Below, piece after piece: positions 1-5,128 of a stretch of 5,490 bases of DNA (the first letter of the stretch is position 1; the number at the start of each line of letters is the position of its first letter). A model generated the notes under the pieces. It was not told the DNA's origin. It saw only the letters and a list, made by a program, of their open reading frames with translations, and made no database searches. Position numbers and translations under genes: made by a program. Source of the stretch: Firmicutes bacterium UBA2595 (GTDB lineage: Bacteria; Bacillota; Thermincolia; Thermincolales; UBA2595); contig DDKP01000099.1 in assembly GCA_002339745.1 (NCBI GenBank), positions 1 to 5,490 on the forward strand, in the 5' to 3' direction.

Positions 1-36
1 GATGCCATCAATATGGTCAGTTCATTAAGAAACTTG

Positions 37-54
37 TGATTCCATATGGAATCA
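37..54. promoter_or_regulatory. Perfect 18-bp palindrome, candidate upstream activator site
   Basis: TGATTCCATATGGAATCA is a perfect inverted repeat with no mismatch. Its centre lies about 97 bp upstream of the start point predicted from the -24/-12 element at 117-132. That is the usual distance for a site bound by a sigma-54 enhancer-binding activator. The palindrome is seen directly. Its role as activator site is inferred from position, and no activator gene is in the window. It could also be an operator for an unrelated dimeric regulator, or part of a terminator of an upstream gene, although no U-tract follows it. Confidence 0.5.
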
Positions 55-116
55 AATGTACAACACCATTATTTTTGAAACTGCCAAAGTGCTGTGAAAG
101 TACTTTAGATGAGGGG

Positions 117-132
117 TGGCATTAATTTTGCA
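117..132 (+). promoter_or_regulatory. Sigma-54 (-24/-12) promoter
   Basis: TGGCATTAATTTTGCA closely matches the sigma-54 consensus TGGCAC-N5-TTGCA. The invariant GG (118-119) and GC (130-131) are separated by exactly 10 bases, as RpoN promoters require. The only deviations are at weakly conserved positions. Transcription would start near 142-144, leaving a leader of about 95 nt before the first gene. Such promoters need an ATP-dependent enhancer-binding activator, so the operon is probably induced by a specific signal, plausibly a methylamine. No equally good sigma-A promoter was seen in the same stretch. Confidence 0.75.
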
Positions 133-161
133 TTACATGATTCTGTTAAAGGTTTTGTGAC

Positions 162-185
162 CTGGCAAACGAAGGGGGGTGCCAG
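162..185 (+). other. Small hairpin in the 5' leader
   Basis: CTGGCA (162-167) and TGCCAG (180-185) can form a 6-bp stem around a 12-nt loop ending in a run of six G. It lies inside the predicted leader, 35-50 nt upstream of the ribosome binding site at 220-227. It is too small to be a known riboswitch on its own. A second tiny inverted repeat, AAACC/GGTTT, follows at 192-202. Function is unknown and chance is possible. Confidence 0.25.
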
Positions 186-237
186 CACAGGAAACCGGGT
201 TTTTCAAATAACTTAATTCGGAGGTGAAATTAGATAA

Positions 238-879
238 ATGAGTAAAGAAGACATTCTAAGAATGGCTATGAACGCTGTCATCGAAGGGGATGAAGATACA
301 GCCGTGGCTGCGGCCAAAAAAGCTATTGCTGAAGGGCTCAACCCGGTAGAAGTAATCACGGAGGGACTTTCGGCCGGAATGACCAAGGTTGGCGACCTGT
401 TTAACAATGAGGAGATATCACTTCCCTTCGTAATTGTTGCCGCAGACGCTATGACCAAGGCCATTGCAATCCTGGAACCACATATTCCGCCTGAGCACAG
501 GGGTGAAAAAGTCGGAACGGTGGTGATTGGAACGGTAGAGGGCGACATTCATGATATCGGAAAGGGTATCGTAGCCACGATGCTGAGAGTCTATGGTTTT
601 GAAGTTCATGATTTGGGACGTGATGTTCCGGTCCAGGCATTTATCGACAAAGCTAAAGAAGTAAACGCAGACATCATTGGTTCATCCACCTTAATGACTA
701 CTACGCTGCCGGGACAGAAGGCTCTCCAGGAAGCCATCCAGGCCGCCGGATTAAAGGTTAAAACAATGGTCGGCGGCGCTGCTACCAACCAGCAGTGGGC
801 CGACAAGATCGGGGCCAATGCCTACGGCGAGAATGCCACTGAAGCAGTACAGAAGGCCAAAGAATTGGTCCAACAATAA
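238..879 (+). CDS. mttC: Corrinoid (cobalamin-binding) protein of methylamine methyltransfer, MttC/MtbC type
   Basis: A cytoplasmic 213-residue carrier that accepts a methyl group on cob(I)alamin from a methylamine methyltransferase and hands it to a downstream methyltransferase. Residues 1-90 form the helical cap domain (B12-binding 2). Residues about 91-210 form the Rossmann-like B12-binding domain. The base-off/His-on signature DxHxxG is complete at D103, H105 and G108, so H105 is the predicted lower cobalt ligand. The S150-x-L152 motif and the glycine pair G179-G180 that cradle the nucleotide tail are also present. The length matches the family (about 210-220). The ATG start is supported by GGAGGTGA at 220-227. 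It is the first gene of the operon and its stop lies 20 nt before mttB. The symbol mttC is assigned by adjacency to mttB. In Methanosarcina the gene before mttB is mtbC, so partner specificity is unsettled, while the family call is firm. Confidence 0.9.
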   Translation: MSKEDILRMAMNAVIEGDEDTAVAAAKKAIAEGLNPVEVITEGLSAGMTKVGDLFNNEEISLPFVIVAADAMTKAIAILEPHIPPEHRGEKVGTVVIGTVEGDIHDIGKGIVATMLRVYGFEVHDLGRDVPVQAFIDKAKEVNADIIGSSTLMTTTLPGQKALQEAIQAAGLKVKTMVGGAATNQQWADKIGANAYGENATEAVQKAKELVQQ

Positions 880-886
880 GTATGAC

Positions 887-895
887 GGAGGTGAG
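887..895 (+). promoter_or_regulatory. Ribosome binding site deciding the TTG start of mttB
   Basis: GGAGGTGAG is a near-perfect anti-16S match ending 4 nt before TTG at 900-902. It supports this TTG as the start rather than the first in-frame ATG, which lies about 18 codons further on with no comparable site. Confidence 0.8.
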
Positions 896-899
896 ATAA

Positions 900-2363
900 T
901 TGAAAAGAGGCTTTCATGCAGGACTTGATGAACGACGCGGTTTCAGCCTGAATATGTTTTCCAATGACGAACTGGAAGAAATCCATTACGCGACCCTGGA
1001 AGTACTGGAGCAGGTGGGGATTCTGGTTTTCTGCGACGAAGCGCTGGAAATCCTCGACGCGGCGGGCGCTATTGTGGATAAAGCCAGCAGTACGGTTAAA
1101 TTTCCCCAGTACTTGGTAGAAGACGCAATACAGTCTTGTCCTAAAAAGCTCTTACTGGCCGGCAGGGACCCCAAGTACGATATGATTGTAGAAGGCAGAA
1201 GGGTCGGATTCACCAACTTTGGAGCCGGCGTAATGATTGTTGACCCGTATACCGGGGAACTCAAGGAAACCACCAAAAAAGATGTTGGGAATACAGCTCT
1301 TGTCTGTGATGCCCTTGACAACGTTGACATTTACTCAAGCGCCGTGGTCGGCAGGGATATGCCGGAAACCAGTGTGGATTTACACGAGGCCGAGGCCTTC
1401 CTGTCAAATACGACCAAACACTGCCAGCATATCGACTTAACAGGAGGCAAGGGAGCTAGGGGCTTCCTGGAAATGGGCGCCGCTATCGTCGGCGGGATGG
1501 ACGAACTCCGCCGGAGACCGGTGATTTCAGCGCTGGTCTGCCCTGTAAGCCCCCTCCAGCTGCACACCAATACATGCGAGGTTATTATTGAATTTGCTAA
1601 AGCGGGTGTACCGGTTAATATCCTGTCGATGGCCATGTCAGGAGCTTCAGCGCCTATCACCCTGGCCGGGACCCTGGTAACACATAATGCGGAGGTTTTG
1701 GCGGGCATTGTCCTAGCCCAAGCTACCCGTAAAGGTGCGCCAATTATGTACGGCAGTTCAACTACAACGTTTGACCTGACGTACGTCACAGCGCCGGTAG
1801 GGGCTCCCGAGCTGGGGATGATTAATGCCGGTGTGGCAGAACTCTCCAACTTTTACAGGCTGCCGAGTTATGTAGCCGGCACCTAGGGTGACTCCAAGCT
1901 TCCTGATGCCCAGGCCGGTCACGAGAAAACCATTACGGCTTTACTGCCGGCGCTGGCAGGAGCCAACCTGATTTACGGGATGGGCATGCTCGAGCTTGGA
2001 GTAACCTTCAGCTATGCGCAACTTCTCATTGACGACGAGATTGCCGCCATGGTTAAACGCGTAGTGCAGGGCATTACAGTTAACGATGAGACCTTGGCCG
2101 TGGATATTATCAAGCAGGTCGGCGCCGGGAAAGATTTCCTGGGAGTTCGGCACACGAGAGATTTCATGGCCAAAGAGCAATCCAAGCCGAAATTAATTGA
2201 CCGTCGGATGAGAGGCGCCTGGACAAACCGCGGCGCAAAATCCATGGCTGAACGGGCAAACGAAAAGGCTATTGAGATTTTGGAAAATCACAAGCCAACT
2301 CCCCTGCCGGATAATGTGCTGAAAACGTTCAAGGAAATAATACAGCGGGCTGAAGAGGAATAA
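900..2363 (+). CDS. mttB: Trimethylamine:corrinoid methyltransferase MttB with an in-frame amber (pyrrolysine) codon
   Basis: Transfers a methyl group from trimethylamine to the Co(I) of its corrinoid protein, releasing dimethylamine. It is a cytoplasmic TIM-barrel enzyme of the MttB superfamily. Reading through TAG at 1884-1886 gives 487 residues, close to the roughly 495 of the archaeal enzyme. The amber codon is codon 329, against about 334 in Methanosarcina MttB. Family landmarks are the FGAGVMIVDPYTGE stretch (107-120), CPVSPLQ (214-220), and SYVAGT directly before the amber codon. After it, GDSKLPDAQAGHEKT and the ALAGAN...GMLELG segment continue in the same frame to TAA. Conservation on both sides argues against a nonsense mutation. 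Pyrrolysine at this site separates true trimethylamine enzymes from the many MttB-like proteins that lack it and use glycine betaine, carnitine or similar quaternary amines. Start is TTG with a strong ribosome binding site. The next gene begins 22 nt after the stop. Family is certain; substrate is inferred from the Pyl site and the mtbB neighbour. Confidence 0.93.
1884..1886 (+). other. In-frame TAG read as pyrrolysine in mttB (codon 329)
   Basis: A TAG triplet lies in frame between SYVAGT and GDSKLP. The downstream frame stays open for 158 sense codons with recognisable MttB sequence, ending in TAA. In archaeal MttB, pyrrolysine occupies the equivalent position and its imine ring is thought to bind and orient the methylamine. 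Decoding requires tRNA-Pyl (pylT) and PylS elsewhere in the genome. Confidence 0.92.
1888..1922 (+). other. Possible PYLIS-like stem-loop just after the mttB amber codon
   Basis: GTGAC (1888-1892) can pair with GTCAC (1918-1922). Inside it, CCTG (1902-1905) can pair with CAGG (1911-1914) around a 5-nt loop. This gives a nested hairpin starting 1 nt after the TAG. PYLIS elements were proposed downstream of the mtmB amber codon, but are weakly conserved in mttB and not strictly required for decoding. The stem is short and lies in conserved coding sequence, so chance is a real alternative. Confidence 0.25.
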
Positions 2364-2385
2364 TGTGGAAAAGGGTGGTGTTTAA

Positions 2386-3030
2386 ATGAGCAGGGAAGAA
2401 TTATTTGAAAAAGCCGCCCAGTCTATAGTTGACGCCAATAAAGATGCAGCGGTGGAGATAGCAAAAAAAGCCATTGAAGAGGGTATTGACCCCGTTGATA
2501 TGATTAATAACGGCTTTTCCGAAGGGATGTCCCGGTGCGGCGAACTATTTGACACCGGTGAGATGTTTTTGCCGGAATTAATAGTTGCCTCTGATGCCAT
2601 GGTAGCCGCCATAAACGTACTGGAGCAGGCTATGCCGGTGGACAGCCGCACTGAAAAGCTTGGCGTTGCTGTTATCGGAACTATTGAAGGAGACGTGCAT
2701 GATATCGGAAAAGGTATCGTTGCTACCATGCTGAGAGTATACGGTTTCGAGGTCCACGACCTTGGCCGGGACGTACCCATTAAAGCCTTTGTAGAAAAAG
2801 CAAAAGAGGTTAATGCAGATATTGTAGGGTCATCGGCATTGATGACCACTACGCAAGTCGGCCAAAAAGCCCTGGAAGAAGCCTTGAAACAGGCAGGGCT
2901 CCGTGACAAAGTCAAGACCATGGTAGGCGGAGCGGTAGTAACCCAGCGCTGGGCAGATAAAATTGGATCGGATCTATATGCGGAAAATGCTACAGAAGCG
3001 GTAATGAAGTTGAAAGAATTATTTGGCTAA
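2386..3030 (+). CDS. mtbC: Second corrinoid (cobalamin-binding) protein, MtbC/MttC type
   Basis: A 214-residue methyl carrier, paralogous to the protein encoded at 238-879. The helical cap domain covers residues 1-90 and the B12-binding domain about 91-212. The cobalt-binding signature is intact at D103, H105 and G108, with S150-x-L152 and G181-G182 also present. Residues 101-131 differ from the paralogue at a single position, whereas the N-terminal cap has diverged much more. The cap is the likelier place for partner-specific contacts. The ATG start follows AAGGGTGGTG (2371-2380) with a 5-nt gap. It sits 22 nt after mttB and 15 nt before mtbB, so it probably serves the dimethylamine enzyme; the mtbC symbol is positional. 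In Methanosarcina the gene after mttB is mttC, so the reverse assignment is possible. Confidence 0.9.
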   Translation: MSREELFEKAAQSIVDANKDAAVEIAKKAIEEGIDPVDMINNGFSEGMSRCGELFDTGEMFLPELIVASDAMVAAINVLEQAMPVDSRTEKLGVAVIGTIEGDVHDIGKGIVATMLRVYGFEVHDLGRDVPIKAFVEKAKEVNADIVGSSALMTTTQVGQKALEEALKQAGLRDKVKTMVGGAVVTQRWADKIGSDLYAENATEAVMKLKELFG

Positions 3031-3031
3031 C

Positions 3032-3040
3032 AGGGGGTGG
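3032..3040 (+). promoter_or_regulatory. Ribosome binding site deciding the TTG start of mtbB
   Basis: AGGGGGTGG lies 5 nt before TTG at 3046-3048. The longer reading from GTG at 3037 would begin inside this site and has only GGCTAACAG before it. TTG 3046 therefore fits better, and it gives an N-terminus (MKKYLTRMGDG) of the length seen in archaeal MtbB. Confidence 0.7.
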
Positions 3041-3045
3041 TAAAG

Positions 3046-4446
3046 TTGAAAAAATACCTGACCCGTATGGGAGACGGACAGCGGGTGGAAATGACCGCCG
3101 ACGAGATGATGAAGGACTTTGAGCTGGGTACACAGGATGCCGCAAGACGGGGGAAAATTGATCCTTTGACTCAGGAGGACTTAAATTACCTGCTCGAAAT
3201 TTTTACCGATACCAATAAAATCGTCAGTGTCGAGCCCGGCAACGAAGTTGTATTGACCCATGATATCGGCACTTTACGGTTAATGGGGGACCAATGCAAC
3301 AGCGGTGTAGGCATACCGCTGAGCAGGATACAGGGCATCGGGGTTCATGAACGCGCTTTTGCGGCTGATACCTTTGAACTGGGCCACATTGACTACAGCT
3401 TCAAACCTGTTAAGCCAATTATTTCAATGGAACAGCAGGAAATGGAAACAGCCCAGTTAAGCGCCATAATACCGCTATTTTACGGGGCAATGCCCAACCT
3501 GGGTTTGTATTACCGTCCTGATGGTCCCTTCGGAAACCCGTCAGACCTTATGCCCCTCGGCAAAATCCAGGAAGCCCGGGAAGCCCAGGAAGAGGCCGTA
3601 GAACATGCAATCAGGGATATGATTTATATCTCGGAAAAAATGTTTTTAGCCGGGGCTGACGGCATTAACTTCGATACCACGGGAGCCGCCGGGGACACTG
3701 ATATGAAAGCAACCCTGCATGCCGTGGAACATCTCAAGAAGCACACCGACCTATCGGTGGAAGTAGGGATGGCCGGGGAGTTCGTATTAGGTATTCACGG
3801 CGCCCTGGAGTATGACGGAGTCCGGCTGGCCGGCCTCTATCCTCACCAGCAGGTTAAGCTGGTAGAAAAAGCCGGAGCTGATATTTTTGGACCGGTGGTG
3901 AACACCAATACCGGAAAATCCATGGCCTGGAACCTAGCCCGGGCGGTAACCTTCATCAAGGCTTGTGTCGAAGCAGCGAATATCCCCATCCATGTCAATG
4001 TGGGAATGGGCGTTGGAGGTATTCCGGTATTTGAAACACCTTGTATTGACTCTGTGACCAGGGCGTCCAAGGCAATGGTGGAAGTCGCCAAGGTTGACGG
4101 ATTGTAGGTGGGTGTGGGTGACCCCTTCGGGATGCCGGTAGCTCATGGAATGGCAGCAGGAATGGGTGGAATCAGGACCGCCGGAGATCTGGTGGCCCGC
4201 ATGCAGATGACCCGCAAGATGCGGATCAAGGAAGCTAAAGCCTACGTTGCCGAGAAGCTAAAGGTTTCCCCGGCCGACCTGTCAAACGAGCACGTAATGA
4301 GGGAAATCCGCGAGGAGCTGGATTTAGGTATCATTACTGCTGTCCCGGGTTGCGCCAAGGGTATTGAAGCCAAAGCGCGTATTGCCGAGTTGCTCGGAAT
4401 TGAAATTAACAGCGTAAAGAGACTGAAGGACAAGATTGCTTTTTAA
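3046..4446 (+). CDS. mtbB: Dimethylamine:corrinoid methyltransferase MtbB with an in-frame amber (pyrrolysine) codon
   Basis: Moves a methyl group from dimethylamine to the Co(I) corrinoid of its partner protein, releasing monomethylamine. It is a cytoplasmic TIM-barrel enzyme. Read through TAG at 4105-4107 it has 466 residues, essentially the length of archaeal MtbB (about 467). The amber codon is codon 354, against about 356 there. Landmarks: RMGDGQRV near the N-terminus, GHIDYSFKPVKP (113-124), DGINFDTTGAAGD (205-217), NTNTGKSMAWNLARAVTF (286-303), GMGVGGIP (320-327), and TRASKAMVEVAKVDGL before the amber codon. VGVGDPFGMPVAH and the REELDLGIIT segment follow in the same frame. The late Pyl position separates it from monomethylamine methyltransferase MtmB, whose Pyl is near residue 202. 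It starts with TTG, as mttB does, and ends in TAA. It is the last gene of the tightly spaced cluster before the palindrome at 4459-4484. Homology is strong; activity depends on host pyl genes outside the window. Confidence 0.94.
4105..4107 (+). other. In-frame TAG read as pyrrolysine in mtbB (codon 354)
   Basis: TAG lies between KVDGL and VGVGDPFGMP, exactly where archaeal MtbB has pyrrolysine in a VDG(I/L)-Pyl-(I/V)GVGDP context. The following 112 sense codons are clear MtbB sequence and end in TAA. Standard decoding would remove the conserved C-terminal quarter of the enzyme. Confidence 0.94.
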
Positions 4447-4458
4447 CATTCAATTTGT

Positions 4459-4484
4459 AGGCTCCGGCTTTAAAGCCGGAGCCT
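4459..4484. repeat. Perfect 26-bp palindrome after mtbB (RNA hairpin)
   Basis: The inverted repeat has 11-bp arms (4459-4469 and 4474-4484) around a TTAA loop, with no mismatch and a GC-rich stem. It begins 13 nt after the mtbB stop. It resembles an intrinsic terminator stem but no run of T follows on either strand: the next bases are GCCATAAATC. It may cause partial termination, or act as a 3' stabiliser that keeps the methyltransferase message more abundant than the distal genes. A protein-binding site is also possible. Confidence 0.6.
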
Positions 4485-4515
4485 GCCATAAATCTGTGTC
4501 TTTAATAGCGACAAA

Positions 4516-4524
4516 GGTGGTGAG
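4516..4524 (+). promoter_or_regulatory. Ribosome binding site for the DUF2284 gene
   Basis: GGTGGTGAG is followed by TTG (4528) after 3 nt and by ATG (4531) after 6 nt. The ATG has the more usual spacing and codon, so it is taken as the start. The difference is one residue. Confidence 0.6.
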
Positions 4525-4530
4525 CAGTTG

Positions 4531-5088
4531 ATGTCCCTTGATGGAAAACACTCTATAAGCGAAACATTCAAGTCTTTGGCTCGTCAGTGGGGAGGGGAGA
4601 TTTACGAACTGGACATAAAAAAGGTGGTCCCCAAACAGAGCATCAGACTGAAATGTTTGGTTCCATTGTGTGAATATTATAATGTCTGCAAGGTATGCCC
4701 GCCACATATTCCGGGTGTCGCTGAGTTCAGGGAAGCGCTGCAGAGTTACAGTAAGGCTTTCCTTGTGATATTGCGGGAACAAATTGATGATATTGAAAAA
4801 TACCGCAAGGATTTCACGGCAGAATTAAAGCTGGCGGAAATTGTATCCGCCCTGGAATTAATCGCTTTTCAAAGCGGGTATTATATGGCTTTAGGCCTAT
4901 GTGTGGGAGGTTGTAAACTGTGCAGTGACTGCGCCCCCCAGGGCGAGCCCTGCCGGCATCCTTTCAAGGCCAGGCCAAGCCCGGAGGGTTTCGGGATAGA
5001 TATAACCGAACTGGCAAGGGAAGCGGGAGTTCCGGTGGAATGGCCGGTAACGGATCATGTTAATTTTATGGGCCTGGTACTAATTTAA
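4531..5088 (+). CDS. DUF2284 family cysteine-rich, predicted metal-binding protein
   Basis: A 185-residue soluble protein with no signal peptide or membrane segment. It has nine cysteines in two groups. C42, C47, C53 and C56 lie in a C-x4-C-x5-C-x2-C-PPH arrangement. C124, C128, C131, C134 and C141 lie in GLCVGGCKLCSDCAPQGEPC followed by RHP. This pattern is that of DUF2284, a family of unknown function predicted to bind metal, possibly an iron-sulfur cluster. The C-terminal part, with PEGFGIDITELAREAGVPVEW, is also typical of the family. It lies 84 nt after mtbB, beyond the palindrome, and 40 nt before the transporter on the same strand, so co-transcription is likely. A role in redox handling or reactivation of corrinoid proteins is conceivable from context alone; nothing in the sequence proves it. 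Confidence 0.82.
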   Translation: MSLDGKHSISETFKSLARQWGGEIYELDIKKVVPKQSIRLKCLVPLCEYYNVCKVCPPHIPGVAEFREALQSYSKAFLVILREQIDDIEKYRKDFTAELKLAEIVSALELIAFQSGYYMALGLCVGGCKLCSDCAPQGEPCRHPFKARPSPEGFGIDITELAREAGVPVEWPVTDHVNFMGLVLI

Positions 5089-5128
5089 GCCGAATAATTC
5101 AGAAATATCTCATATTGGAGTGAGTGAA

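Noticed and set aside
1..39. Possible C-terminal tail of an upstream gene in frame 1 (DAINMVSSLRNL then TGA at 37-39)
   Set aside because: Only 12 codons are visible with no recognisable family. Its stop overlaps the palindrome. It may be real but cannot be supported from this window.
180..202. Segment resembling part of a cobalamin riboswitch B12 box (GCCAGCACAGGAAACCGG)
   Set aside because: The match is partial, the rest of the roughly 200-nt riboswitch is absent, and the predicted leader of about 95 nt is too short. The operon uses cobalamin rather than making it.
900..1886. mttB as a truncated gene or nonsense pseudogene
   Set aside because: Frame, homology and length continue through the TAG to a TAA at 2361-2363, and the TAG sits at the known pyrrolysine site.
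1980..2363. Separate small gene starting at ATG 1980
   Set aside because: It is in the same frame as mttB, lacks a convincing ribosome binding site, and encodes the conserved MttB C-terminus.
213..2921. Several minus-strand open frames of 60-180 codons opposite the + strand genes
   Set aside because: They lie antisense to well-supported genes, show no recognisable protein features and lack ribosome binding sites; they are coding shadows.
3037..3045. Upstream GTG start for mtbB
   Set aside because: It lies within the ribosome binding site of the TTG at 3046 and has no Shine-Dalgarno match of its own.
4108..4446. Separate small gene starting at GTG 4108
   Set aside because: It directly abuts the amber codon in frame and encodes the MtbB C-terminal region, so it is part of mtbB.
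4459..4484. Canonical rho-independent terminator
   Set aside because: The stem is strong but there is no T-run after it on either strand, so it is reported as a hairpin/palindrome rather than a terminator.
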